Positions 36,121 through 46,034 of a stretch of DNA of 64,000 nucleotides are shown one piece after another (the stretch's first letter is position 1; each line of letters opens with the position of its first letter). Position numbers and translations under genes: made by a program. The DNA lies in NCBI GenBank assembly GCA_016929595.1, contig JAFGIN010000220.1:29317-93316 (forward strand). Direction: 5' to 3'. The stretch comes from Chitinispirillaceae bacterium. Lineage in GTDB: Bacteria > Fibrobacterota > Chitinivibrionia > Chitinivibrionales > Chitinispirillaceae. The notes below the pieces were generated by a model, which saw only the letters and a list, made by a program, of their open reading frames with translations, searched no databases and was not told the DNA's origin.

Positions 36121-37935
36121 ATGTTTGTACCATCGACAATGAAAGAAATTGATCAACTGGGTTGGAAACAGCTCGACATCATCCTGGTAACCGGAGACTG
36201 CTATATCGATTCACCACTGGTAGGGGTCTCGGTGATAGGTCATTGTTTAATGAACGCAGGATTCAGGGTGGGGATAATTGGCCAGCCTGATATGGATTCC
36301 GAAAAAGATATATGCAGACTAGGAGAGCCAGCTCTTTTCTGGGGTGTCACTGGTGGTTGTATTGATTCAATGGTTGCAAACAGAACCGCTTCAGGAAAAC
36401 CCCGCAGAACTGATGACTACACCCCGGGAGGAATAAACAATAAACGGCCAGACCGTGCAGTTATTGCTTATGCAAACCTGATACGATCTCATGTTAAACA
36501 TAGTGCACCGATTGTTCTCGGGGGACTTGAAGCCAGCCTTCGAAGAATCGCTCATTATGATTTCTGGTCCGGCAAGGTTCGAAAATCCATACTATTTGAC
36601 AGCAAAGCTGATTACCTTCTTTACTCAATGGCCGAAAATTCTGTTGTTGAACTTGCCCGGTCTCTACAAAAAGGACAGGATTGTCGCACTATCCGGGGGC
36701 TTTGCTATATTTCAAAAACGGTTCCTGAAAAGGGTATAGAACTTCCAGGTTTTGAAACGGTCCAGTCTGATAAGACCGCATTTTCTCAAATGTTCAAAAC
36801 CTTTTACAAAAATAATGATCCTCTTATTGCACAGATCCTCTTTCAGAAGCAGGATACCCGCTACCTTGTTCAAAATCCTCCGCCTTACTATCTCACAGAG
36901 AAAGAACTCGATGAGGTACACTCTTTTGATTACATGAGAGAAGCACATCCATTATATCTGAAGAACGGTTATGTAAAGGCTCTGGATACCATCAGGTTCT
37001 CAGTCCTGACTCATCGGGGGTGCTATGGTGAGTGCAGCTTCTGTTCAATTGCAGTTCACCAGGGACGCACAGTCAGTTGCCGGAGCAAAACATCTGTTTT
37101 GAATGAGATCAAGGCAATTACGAAACATCCTCTTTTTAAGGGATCTATTATGGATGTAGGGGGACCAACTGCAAATATGTATGGTATCGAGTGCACAAAA
37201 AAGTTAAGTAAAGGAGCATGCGAAAACAGGTCCTGCCTGTTTCCTGAGATATGTCCCAGTCTTAAAATCGATCACTCAAAGCAAATCTCTCTTTTAAATG
37301 ATATCAGGAGAGTTTCCGGAGTGAAAAAAGTATTCGTGACCTCTGGAATCCGCTACGATATGATTCTTGCCGATAAAAAATATGGTAACCACTACCTGAG
37401 GACACTTATCCGTAACCACATCAGCGGACAATTAAAAATCGCGCCGGAACACAGCGCTCCATCAGTTCTGGGAAAAATGGGAAAACCGGGTATTGATGTT
37501 CTGATTGCTTTTAAAGATCTGTTTAATAAGTATGTAAATGAGGACGGAAAAAAGCAGTTTCTCTCCTATTATTTCATTGCTGCTCACCCCGGATGCCGGC
37601 TGGAGGATATGAAAGAGTTGAAGCAGATCTGTACCGATACTTTGCACTATACCCCGGAGCAGGTTCAGCTATTTACACCAACACCTTCGACCCGTTCCAC
37701 CATGATGTACTGCACCGGCATGGATCCCTTCACTGATGAAAAATGTTTTGTTGAGTACTCAGCCGCAGAACGTCAGAAACAGGTTGAATTAATGCTTTCA
37801 AAACCATGGTTTCTTAACAAAAAAAACAGCGATAGTCAAATCCGTGATGTAAAGCATACGGATACTAAGAGAGGCAATGCACGACAAGGCTATACAAAAT
37901 ATGGTAATAAAAAACCTGGGAAGAGACGATTTTGA
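36121..37935 (+). CDS. YgiQ/UPF0313-family radical SAM protein
   Basis: 604 residues. Family landmarks are VPSTMKEIDQLGWKQLDIILVTGDCYIDSP at the N-terminus and the YDFWSGKVRKSILFDSKADYLLYSMAE segment. Around residue 300 is the radical SAM cysteine motif HRGCYGECSFCSIAVHQGR (C-x3-C-x2-C). LKIAPEHSAPSVLGKMGKP and QVQLFTPTPSTRSTMMYCTGMDP follow. The C-terminal tail is basic. The substrate of this family is unknown. Preceded by a 350-bp gap, followed by a 355-bp gap; appears monocistronic. Confidence 0.9.
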   Translation: MFVPSTMKEIDQLGWKQLDIILVTGDCYIDSPLVGVSVIGHCLMNAGFRVGIIGQPDMDSEKDICRLGEPALFWGVTGGCIDSMVANRTASGKPRRTDDYTPGGINNKRPDRAVIAYANLIRSHVKHSAPIVLGGLEASLRRIAHYDFWSGKVRKSILFDSKADYLLYSMAENSVVELARSLQKGQDCRTIRGLCYISKTVPEKGIELPGFETVQSDKTAFSQMFKTFYKNNDPLIAQILFQKQDTRYLVQNPPPYYLTEKELDEVHSFDYMREAHPLYLKNGYVKALDTIRFSVLTHRGCYGECSFCSIAVHQGRTVSCRSKTSVLNEIKAITKHPLFKGSIMDVGGPTANMYGIECTKKLSKGACENRSCLFPEICPSLKIDHSKQISLLNDIRRVSGVKKVFVTSGIRYDMILADKKYGNHYLRTLIRNHISGQLKIAPEHSAPSVLGKMGKPGIDVLIAFKDLFNKYVNEDGKKQFLSYYFIAAHPGCRLEDMKELKQICTDTLHYTPEQVQLFTPTPSTRSTMMYCTGMDPFTDEKCFVEYSAAERQKQVELMLSKPWFLNKKNSDSQIRDVKHTDTKRGNARQGYTKYGNKKPGKRRF

Positions 37936-38290
37936 GTGGTTGGTTAAGGCCTGATTGTCAAGAGGATTCGCGATCTTTTTCCATGTGATAACTGTAACAG
38001 CGAGAACCCCGGTTATTCCGGTGATGAGTATTTTCTGCATCACCGATCACAAAAAGAGTGCAGCTCAGCTCTCTTTGACTGATCTATGCAAAGGTTGCTC
38101 CTGTTTGCGGTAGGACCTAAGCGTTTTTCGCGCTCGATTTACCCTTCGATCCGGAATAATAGCGTTAGATTTAGATGAGCGGACACGCTTTTTTTAGTGC
38201 CGGAGCATTAATAAAATTTCGTTCACCATTTTTAAAGAAATTGTGAAATTTGGCACAATTTTATTATTATATAAAGAATGGGGGGATTAA
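37936..38290. other. 355-bp intergenic upstream of GH8
   Basis: Contains a possible hairpin AAAGAGTGCAGCTCAGCTCTCTTT at about 38054-38077. A minus-strand frame (MMQKILITGITGVLAVTVITW..., to 38043) starts like a membrane protein but runs into the YgiQ 3' end; it is not supported as a gene. AT-rich promoter-like stretch at 38205-38275 and GGGGGG at 38280. Confidence 0.3.
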
Positions 38291-39697
38291 ATGAATAAAA
38301 TCGTTAAGTGTTTGTTTTTATTTCTGAGTTTAAACGCTTTAAGTGCAGCGCAGATGCACCCGTTTCCGCAGAGTATTAAATATCCATATGGATTTGTTCC
38401 AACAACCATAGATATCGATTGGGTTAAAAAAGAGTATGATACATGGGTTAAAAAATCAGGTACGCTGGTTTCATGTGGTAGTGACAAGCTGTATATCAAT
38501 GCCGGCAATGAGTATAAAGTCGAAGCAGTCGGATTTGCAGCCTTAATTTTTGCTTATATGGGTGACAGCACCCGGTTCGCCCATACGTATAATTTTTATA
38601 AATCCAATTTGACCTCCGCCTCAGGGGGCATGATGGGGTGGCATGGTTCATGCAACGGGCCATCGGACCAGGGGGGAGCAACTGATGGTGATATCGATGT
38701 GGCTTTTGGTCTTATTATCGCATCCTGGCAGTGGCCAACTGTTGGCTATCTGGAGAAAGCAATATCGGTTATCAAAGTTTTAAAAAAGATGGTCGTTGAC
38801 TGCAAAAGTTCCACTGGTGAGATAAAAGCTTTGACAATGGGTTACAACTGGGGCGGGTGCAGCATGACTGATATCTCCTATTACAATCCTGCAGCATTCA
38901 GAGAATTTGCGAAAGTTATCGGCAACTCTGAAGACAGCCTTATGTGGGTAAAACTGGCAGATGATACCTACACCATTTTAAATGCCAATGCCAACGCGAC
39001 CACAGGACTTGTATCTGATCGTCAGAATGTCACCGGAGCACCGACGGGTGGGTATGGAAATTATGGTGATGATGCCTGCCGTACTCCCTGGCGTATAACG
39101 CTTGATTATTTATGGAACGGAAACGAAAAGGCGAAGGAGTGGTGCATCAAGGTGTCCAACTTTGCAAAAGGCAAGACTATTAAAAAAATCAGCGGCCCAC
39201 TTTCCCAATCCGGCGGGACAGGCAGTAGTCATGAATCAAAATATGTAGGCGGTTTTGTTATCGCTGCGATGGCAAACAGCCAGGAACTGGTTGACGAATT
39301 CGCTGAGGAAATGTTAAATATCAATGACACATGGAATTGGTTTACATACGTACTTAAGTTCTGCTATCTGATCACATTAACAGGTAACCAGTGGAGAAAT
39401 GATTTATTAGCTACGGGTACCATTTCACAGGAACAAAAAGCTCCAGATGCTTCGTTAGATCAGATCCAATGGAAACTTAATGTCAACCGTGATGTATCTA
39501 TAAGCGGCCTGCAGCCGGGATATACGGTTACTCTTACCGATTTGTCAGGGAAACAACTCTATTCCGGAATAACCCGTAGTTCCATGGAGCGTATCACGGT
39601 TTTGTCGATGAAAAACGGATGTCTTGTGCTCACAATTAAAAATCAGAATAAAAAAATTGTAAAATCGGGCCTTATGCCTGCAATGCGGAGTAACTGA
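38291..39697 (+). CDS. Secreted glycoside hydrolase family 8
   Basis: 468 residues with ATG preceded by GGGGGGATTAA and signal peptide MNKIVKCLFLFLSLNALSAA. GH8 (alpha/alpha)6 hallmarks include the acid glutamate in KVEAVGFAALIFAYMGD, MMGWHG, ATDGDIDVAFGLIIASWQW (catalytic aspartates), MTDISYYNPAAFREFA and DACRTPWRITLDYLW. Family members cut beta-1,4-linked glucan, xylan or chitosan; substrate not decided here. The C-terminal ~70 residues (SISGLQPGYTVTLTDLSGKQL...) look like a type IX secretion sorting domain. Confidence 0.93.
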   Translation: MNKIVKCLFLFLSLNALSAAQMHPFPQSIKYPYGFVPTTIDIDWVKKEYDTWVKKSGTLVSCGSDKLYINAGNEYKVEAVGFAALIFAYMGDSTRFAHTYNFYKSNLTSASGGMMGWHGSCNGPSDQGGATDGDIDVAFGLIIASWQWPTVGYLEKAISVIKVLKKMVVDCKSSTGEIKALTMGYNWGGCSMTDISYYNPAAFREFAKVIGNSEDSLMWVKLADDTYTILNANANATTGLVSDRQNVTGAPTGGYGNYGDDACRTPWRITLDYLWNGNEKAKEWCIKVSNFAKGKTIKKISGPLSQSGGTGSSHESKYVGGFVIAAMANSQELVDEFAEEMLNINDTWNWFTYVLKFCYLITLTGNQWRNDLLATGTISQEQKAPDASLDQIQWKLNVNRDVSISGLQPGYTVTLTDLSGKQLYSGITRSSMERITVLSMKNGCLVLTIKNQNKKIVKSGLMPAMRSN

Positions 39698-39813
39698 CAC
39701 GATATTCATGGTGAGGTTAGTAGTATTTGTTGCTGGTTAAAATTACGATCACGCATAATCTACGATGAAACCCAGGACGATATACTTAATGTACGTCAAG
39801 CAAAATGTATTTC

Positions 39814-40144
39814 TCAATCATAAGGAATAGCGAATTTTTTCAAAAAATCCAAATATTCTTCTTTGAAACTCTTTAGCTTATGATGTTCCTCCTGATTCTT
39901 TATGAATTTGACAACATGGTCTATCTGAGAATGAGAATAGGAAAATGCACCATACCACTTCTGCCATTGGAATTTGCCGTAAACTAACCGATTTTCATTT
40001 ACCCTTTGACAGGAATGAAAGCTCAGGGCAAGTCCATTTTGATGAATCCCCCTTGATGTACTGCAATAAATCCGATATCGACTGATGAGGTTTATACCCT
40101 GCAAAAATGAATTGGAGATAGATCTGTGTGAATGTGTTTGCCAT
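39814..40144 (-). pseudogene. IS200/IS605-family (REP-associated type) transposase remnant
   Basis: Translation from ATG 40144 gives MANTFTQIYLQFIFA, the usual N-terminus of this transposase family. It then jumps directly to GYKPHQSISDLLQYIKGD(SSKW), omitting the central part with the His-U-His motif, and after a frameshift continues as FQWQKWYGAFSYSHSQIDHV / VKFIKNQEEHHKLKSFKEEY / LDFLKKFAIPYD, followed by a stop. So it has an internal deletion (about 45 residues), a frameshift and a premature end. It cannot encode an active enzyme. Confidence 0.9.
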
Positions 40145-40210
40145 ACAATTAACCTTCTATGCATATTTTGTCACTATGGGACAAAAACCAATAATTTAAA
40201 ACATGCATAA

Positions 40211-40370
40211 CTTTTCTTCTGAGTGGTTGAAGCTCTCTGAAAAACAACAACGCTAAAGTCACTATCAGAAAATCGTATGGTTTTCGTCAATATGATATGC
40301 TAAATGCGCTTTATATCATAAGCTTGGGAACCTTCCTTTACCGGAATCTAACCACAAATTTTTCTGACGA
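40211..40370 (+). pseudogene. ISL3-family transposase fragment, copy A
   Basis: Reading across frames yields VVEAL...KTT then AKVTIRKSYGFRQYDMLNAL and YIISLGTF...NLTTNF, which parallels the C-terminus of ISL3 transposases (SGVVEGxNNKAKVTxRKSYGFR..., ALYHxLGxLPxPxLTHxF). Stops and frame changes mark it as a relic. ~80% identical in DNA to 46155-46240. Confidence 0.8.
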
Positions 40371-40949
40371 GGCTAAAATAATAACTGATTCTACTTTGTT
40401 ACAATTCGTTGAGCGAATCGAAATGATTACCATTTCGCGAATTCTGCTTGATAACTTCGCTCTGCACTGCAAATATTTTGAAGCAATTCAAGTATTTTAA
40501 CCTGCTACTTATGTTTCATACTGACATTGTCATCGTCGAATACATGACTTTATTAAATCGAGAGTATTTACGAGCTTGATGCATAGGTCGTCAAATCTGA
40601 TGGTAAATGATGTATCATAGGAAAAAAATGGAATTTCTGCTACGTTGGCTGCTACCCAGACGCCATTGTTTTCCTTTACCTTCTTAAAGTGCCGATAACT
40701 CAATATCTTATGCAACCTTTTTTTTAAAAAACCGAATTTGTTTCTGACTCTGCAGTGTGTTTAGATTATATTGTACGTAGTACTGTTGTATAACTGACAA
40801 AACTATAATTTATTTTCCTATAAACAATTTACTGTAATGTAAATTACACTAAATTATCACAATCTGACATTCAGCTCAGGGATTTTACACAATAATTTGA
40901 TACTCAGAATTTCTATGCAATTTAACGCTTTATCAAACGGGAGTAAAAA
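40371..40949. other. 579-bp AT-rich intergenic
   Basis: No credible gene. A 61-codon minus-strand frame at 40530-40715 and the plus-strand continuation to 40500 resemble nothing. GGGAG at 40939-40943 serves the next gene. Confidence 0.3.
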
Positions 40950-43900
40950 TTGGCTATGCGCCTGACCTCTCCATTCAATCAACGACTGATGTTCACAGGA
41001 CTTTCGCTTTTTTCCTTTTTTTTCACTGCCCTGGCAGACAACTATATCTGGGACACCGCTACCGACCCAGGTATTCAAACAGGCTCGGGCACATGGTCTG
41101 ACAAATCTAAACGATGGACAACTGATGGCACTACTCTATCGGCCTGGCCAGGTACCGGGAATTCTGCATCTTTTACCGGAAATGATGGTAACTACCGGAT
41201 AACAATCAGTGGATCGTTGAGTGTTGACAGTATCGCATTTTTATCAGGCGGATACGTTTTACGTAACGGTTCTTTTCTCAATGCACCCAAAGTATATGTT
41301 ACCAGCAATAAGTATGATACGATCATGACGGAGATCTCCGGAACCAATGCTCTTGTAAAATCAGGTAGTGGATGTCTTGTGCTGTCTGGAAAAAATACCT
41401 ATACCGGTGCCACGATTATCAACAGTGGAACCATTCGGTTTTTGTCGCTTAACAATGGTGGCAAAGCCAGTTCTATTGGTATTTCATCAAGTAGTGCAGC
41501 AAATTTAGTGATTAATAGCGGTAATCTTGAGTATACCTACAGCGGTATTGATGCGAGTACTGACCGGCTCTTTACCATTGGAACGGCAAGTTGTTCACTG
41601 AATGTATCCATGGCGACTGTGCATTTTACCAACAGTGGGGCGATAGCTCTTGATGGTTCCGGACCTCGTACGCTGTGCGTCGGCGGCAATGACACTGCTA
41701 TTTTTGCACCGGTACTTGGAGATAAGGGTGGTGCAACTTCATTGCAGAAGTTTGGATCAGGAACATGGATTCTTACAGGAAATAATACCTACACAGGTCA
41801 GACCCAGATCGGCAAAGGTAACAACAAGGGAACACTGCAGGTTGGTAACGGTGGGACGACAGGAAGCATCTTCAACTCTCCTGAGATAAAAAATGAAAGC
41901 ATTCTAAGGTTTAACCGTTCAGATACTTGTATATACAATGGTGTCATAAGTGGAAATGGTTCACTGGTCCAGGGCGGTACAGGAACCCTGATACTCACTT
42001 CAAATAGTAATTCTGCCAGCCAGTCAACTGTTATGCATGGTTCACTTATCATTTCCGGTTCGTTAACCTCCCGAAGCCCATTGACCGTTGCTACTGGAGC
42101 TACTCTGGGAGGAAATGGATCATGCCTTTCAAAAGTGATTATTGCCAGTGGAGGAGCCGTTTCTCCTGGAGTGGCTGTACCCGGAAAGTTATCTGTTGAT
42201 ACGATTGTTATGAATAAGGGATCGGTTATCACCTTTGATATAGGAACTGTCAGTGATACCCTTGCATTGACAGAACAAGGATCTCATACACTCGATGGAA
42301 CTATCAATATCCGGAAAAGTTCCGAATTTACATCGGGGACATACAGGATTATCAATTATGCGGGTACTCTGAACCGTGATCCGACTTCTCTTAATATCGG
42401 AACATCACCCGCAGGCTATAGATGTTCTCTATCCACGGGTAAAGGATATGTGGATATAGTAATCACCTCTGATTCTTCTCTTGTTCCGCGTATTGTTGAG
42501 CAAACCAATTCTTTATCTGTAGTTTCCGGCGATTCGGCGCTCTTTTTTGTCTCGGTAAAAGGTGCAACACCCTTTTCATACCGTTGGTATAAATCGAAGA
42601 TAAGCGGTGATTCGTTAGTTGCTTCCGAAGCCTCTTTTTCGATCAGTCAAACTGCATTTTCAGATAGCGGTCGCTATTTTTGTATTGTCAGCAATAGTGC
42701 AGGAACTGCAATTTCAGATACAGTCAGACTTATTGTTAATCGTCCATCAGAGATAAAACCACATATTGTTGAACAAACCCGCTCACTATCATTAATTACC
42801 GGTGATACTGCCCGTTTTTTTGTTTCAGTAAATGGTACTCCTCCCTTCTCATATCGCTGGTATAAATCAGCGGACAGTGGTGAATTGCCAGTGGCTTCTG
42901 AAGCCTCATTCTTCATCACTAAGACTACAGTTGCCGACAGCGGGTGTTATTATTGTATTGTCAGTAATAACGCAGGAACTGCCATTTCAGATACAATCAA
43001 ACTCAGTATCAAACAGGATCATCCAGAGATCAAGCCGAATCTGAGAGCTGAGGCACTCAGCCAGGTAAGTGTCCGTCTTGCATGGGATAAAATCGGTATA
43101 GCATCAATTAGTGTTATCCGTATCATTTTCAGTGAAGGTACTATTGATACAGGTGCCTTTACGCCTGGAAATGGATATAAAACAATTAACCTCGGGTCCA
43201 ATGATACCTGGACGACAATATCCGATCTCAAACCTGATACCAGATACTATTTCGCACTGCAGGCTGGAGATGGAAAGCGCTGGTCAATCATCAGCAACAC
43301 CTCAAAAACCTCTTGCAAGACTCTCTCAAATAAAGACACCATTTTTGTAAACTCCATTGTTATAGATACCCTTTTTTTTGATTCTCAATCATCCGGAATG
43401 CGTATAACCTGGTGCACAGGCGAAAAAGTGACCAATATGCAGACATGTATCACCTGGGATTTGTCAGATTATCCGGGAGATACAAAACACGGCATTATTA
43501 TCGATCAACTCTCATCATGTATCGATACACTTATACGGTTTCACCCTCTGCGTTTCGATACGCTCTATTACGTTGCTCTTTGGTTTCGGGAGAGAAACGG
43601 AATATGGAGTCAACCAACTGAAAGCTCATGTGCTTTGGTGCGTACAGGTCATCCGCATCGGCAGGTAGTTACTCTCTTTGATCCTGATCAGGAAGGTGAT
43701 ACAATAAGTGCCTTCAATGGAAAGGTCAAGCTCTGGAAAGACAACAAATATACCTACGGAACGACTCTCATTGATACTCTTGAAACAATTGATTTAAAAA
43801 GTGTTCCCAAAGGAATGATTGTAGTCGGGAAACCTTTTCGTTTTAAGAAGAAATCCCCTTTTCCACCATTAAATATCGGTATCGGTATTGAGTCACTTCC

Positions 43901-45764
43901 GTCAACGTATTCGATTCATGATGTGCGCATCTACAGCGACAGTTCGGGAAAGCTTTCAGTCAATTATACAACTAAAATCGATTCACTCGGTTCGATCGTA
44001 TATGTCTCAACAAATAATCTCGATCTGCCCTTCATGGCAATGATAGATACCATGAACCCGGAGGTTAGTTTTATCAGTGATACCGGCTCTTATATCCAGG
44101 GTTATGATTCGCTTGAGGATAGCCTTTTTATCAATGATAATATCTCTAATGTGCAATGGTCCTATTTTTATGGAAGGGGTGCGGAACACCCATCACTGAG
44201 ACAACAGAGTGACCAATACTACACAGGAGATATTATACGATTGCGTATACCGAACAACGAAAACGTGGTTAATTCCGAGACGGGCATTCGGGCATATCTA
44301 TTGATCAATGATGGGTTTAACATTGACACGATCAACATTTCACGACGGGTATTGCGGCATAAAAGCGATGTTCAGACTATTGATTCAAAGGTATGGTCAC
44401 CGGTGTATCCGACTGCATCACTTTTCAATAAATCCCCAACGACGTTGATCTCAAAAGTAGTTGATCCTGACACATCCGGATATGACATAAACGATATGCG
44501 ATTGTTCAGATGGGTATCTTATGAAGATAATCGTAACAGCAGCGAAAAATGGGTAGAGTACAATCCTGCACGGAATGAAATCTGTTCGCTCTTTACGCTC
44601 GAACCAGGAAGGATCATCTGGCTTAAGACTCGTGATAAAAAACTTTTCCATCTCGATTCTGGCTTGACTCTTTCGCTTAAGGACACATTTACGCTTGATC
44701 TGCCTCCACAGCAATGGACTGATTTTGGCATGCCATACCGGTTTGGTGTTTCCCTTGACGAGATATTCTCTGCAAGTGGTTGTGACAGCAATCAGGTCAT
44801 GATCTACCGATGGGATAGAGATGAGATAACGAGAATCTGGCACCTTAAGCCACTGTATGTACCCGGCATGCCCGACAAACTGGATCGATCAATTACTATC
44901 GACTTCCTGCTTCAGGGTGGTTATAGTATCTACAATAATTCTTCTGAACATATTCAGCTACGTATCCCGCCAACGCCAGCTGCATCAGCTGATAAACTTG
45001 CGAAATCAAAGTCGTCACAGCAAAGTACAACATTGTGGAGCGTTAAATTCATTGCTGAAACTGATAAAGGAACCCGCCTGTCTCCTGTATATTTCGGATA
45101 TGCACCTGGTGTGAAAAAAGGCTTCTATCCTCTCTGTCCTTCATTTTCTACATTAAATCTGTCGGTACTCGATCGGAAATCATCCCTCAGTTATGGGCAC
45201 CACATCGATGAAGATGCAAGTGGAGGACTTACAAGTGAACTTATGATAACAAATAACTCTGATACTCACCAGATAATACGATATCATCTTGAAAAGACCG
45301 GTGCCTTCCCTGATAAGTTTCAGGCACGCTGTTTCGATGCTGCTCAAAAGCTTTTTGATACGACAGGTATCATACATATTGCACCGAAATCAGTTACATT
45401 ACGATGGTTGACTATAGGTACTTCAGAGTTTCAAAGCGATTTTATCATCAAAATGCCGGCTCAGTACTCACTCGATGCACTCTACCCCAATCCATCCCGA
45501 TCTGTAGTCAATATACGGTACACGGTGCCTTTCGGCGCGCAGAATTGTATCAGAATAGTAATTTTCAATATCATGGGAAAACAGGTCTGGGAGAAAAAAA
45601 TCGGTGGGTTGTTGAGTGAAGGGGATCACACTGTATCCTGGAATGGCAGGGATGCTCATGGAAACGCTGCAGCATCAGGATTGTACATTGTAAGATTATC
45701 TGTTACCAATCAACAAGGAGAGCCTGTCCGGCAGATCGATCAGCGTATCAGGTTGATGAGGTGA
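40950..45764 (+). CDS. Giant surface protein: autotransporter-type beta-strand repeats, two Ig-like domains, FN3, FlgD/T9SS-type C-terminus
   Basis: 1604 residues. A TTG at 40950 lies 6 bases after GGGAG (ideal), an ATG at 40956 lies 12 after; either gives the signal peptide ending ..FFFTALA. Residues ~25-500 hold passenger beta-helix repeats of the autotransporter-associated type (GSGCLVLSGKNTYTGATIINSGTI; GSGTWILTGNNTYTGQTQI). Two near-identical Ig-like domains at ~513-605 and ~605-690 (RIVEQT.S..SGD.A.FFVSV) and an FN3-like domain (~700-790) follow. The C-terminus has ALYPNPSRSVVNIRYTVP...HTVSWNGRDAHGNAAASGLY, a FlgD-like/T9SS sorting domain. Probably a surface adhesin or polymer-binding protein. 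Confidence 0.85.
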   Translation: MAMRLTSPFNQRLMFTGLSLFSFFFTALADNYIWDTATDPGIQTGSGTWSDKSKRWTTDGTTLSAWPGTGNSASFTGNDGNYRITISGSLSVDSIAFLSGGYVLRNGSFLNAPKVYVTSNKYDTIMTEISGTNALVKSGSGCLVLSGKNTYTGATIINSGTIRFLSLNNGGKASSIGISSSSAANLVINSGNLEYTYSGIDASTDRLFTIGTASCSLNVSMATVHFTNSGAIALDGSGPRTLCVGGNDTAIFAPVLGDKGGATSLQKFGSGTWILTGNNTYTGQTQIGKGNNKGTLQVGNGGTTGSIFNSPEIKNESILRFNRSDTCIYNGVISGNGSLVQGGTGTLILTSNSNSASQSTVMHGSLIISGSLTSRSPLTVATGATLGGNGSCLSKVIIASGGAVSPGVAVPGKLSVDTIVMNKGSVITFDIGTVSDTLALTEQGSHTLDGTINIRKSSEFTSGTYRIINYAGTLNRDPTSLNIGTSPAGYRCSLSTGKGYVDIVITSDSSLVPRIVEQTNSLSVVSGDSALFFVSVKGATPFSYRWYKSKISGDSLVASEASFSISQTAFSDSGRYFCIVSNSAGTAISDTVRLIVNRPSEIKPHIVEQTRSLSLITGDTARFFVSVNGTPPFSYRWYKSADSGELPVASEASFFITKTTVADSGCYYCIVSNNAGTAISDTIKLSIKQDHPEIKPNLRAEALSQVSVRLAWDKIGIASISVIRIIFSEGTIDTGAFTPGNGYKTINLGSNDTWTTISDLKPDTRYYFALQAGDGKRWSIISNTSKTSCKTLSNKDTIFVNSIVIDTLFFDSQSSGMRITWCTGEKVTNMQTCITWDLSDYPGDTKHGIIIDQLSSCIDTLIRFHPLRFDTLYYVALWFRERNGIWSQPTESSCALVRTGHPHRQVVTLFDPDQEGDTISAFNGKVKLWKDNKYTYGTTLIDTLETIDLKSVPKGMIVVGKPFRFKKKSPFPPLNIGIGIESLPSTYSIHDVRIYSDSSGKLSVNYTTKIDSLGSIVYVSTNNLDLPFMAMIDTMNPEVSFISDTGSYIQGYDSLEDSLFINDNISNVQWSYFYGRGAEHPSLRQQSDQYYTGDIIRLRIPNNENVVNSETGIRAYLLINDGFNIDTINISRRVLRHKSDVQTIDSKVWSPVYPTASLFNKSPTTLISKVVDPDTSGYDINDMRLFRWVSYEDNRNSSEKWVEYNPARNEICSLFTLEPGRIIWLKTRDKKLFHLDSGLTLSLKDTFTLDLPPQQWTDFGMPYRFGVSLDEIFSASGCDSNQVMIYRWDRDEITRIWHLKPLYVPGMPDKLDRSITIDFLLQGGYSIYNNSSEHIQLRIPPTPAASADKLAKSKSSQQSTTLWSVKFIAETDKGTRLSPVYFGYAPGVKKGFYPLCPSFSTLNLSVLDRKSSLSYGHHIDEDASGGLTSELMITNNSDTHQIIRYHLEKTGAFPDKFQARCFDAAQKLFDTTGIIHIAPKSVTLRWLTIGTSEFQSDFIIKMPAQYSLDALYPNPSRSVVNIRYTVPFGAQNCIRIVIFNIMGKQVWEKKIGGLLSEGDHTVSWNGRDAHGNAAASGLYIVRLSVTNQQGEPVRQIDQRIRLMR

Positions 45765-45784
45765 TAAATCTCCGCATTCTGTAA

Positions 45785-45916
45785 CTATTCAGGTACGCCC
45801 TAAATCCCCCGCAGGGGCTCGCAGGAGGGACTTAAAGACGTGCTGCATGGGATTTTTGTCCTCCAAATCCCCCTGTGGAGGGCGAAAAACCGGTAAAAGG
45901 TATACTACCTGAATAG
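45785..45916. repeat. MITE-like element with 11-bp terminal inverted repeats
   Basis: CTATTCAGGTA at the left end and TACCTGAATAG at the right end. Inside are sub-palindromes built on CCCTAAATCCCCC / CAGGGGCTCGCAGGAGGG and CCTCCAAATCCCCCTGTGGAGGG. Non-coding. The 16-mer GTAACTATTCAGGTAC at its left edge also occurs at about 23554. Confidence 0.75.
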
Positions 45917-46034
45917 GTATCGCATTCTCTTCTTTTTATAGGCTCATTTGAGAAATGTGTGGGTAGTTACGCGGTTACCCTCTGATTGCTTCACGTAATC
46001 GGCTGAATTTTTTTCATGATCCTGTAGCGATCAA

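Noticed and set aside
37798..38043. Small membrane protein on minus strand
   Set aside because: Good-looking N-terminus, but it runs antisense into the end of the YgiQ gene and has no ribosome site.
40530..40715. 61-codon minus-strand gene
   Set aside because: No start signal, no motif, lies in a decayed IS region.
41798..42232. 144-codon frame antisense to the giant surface gene
   Set aside because: Shadow frame within a repeat-rich coding region.
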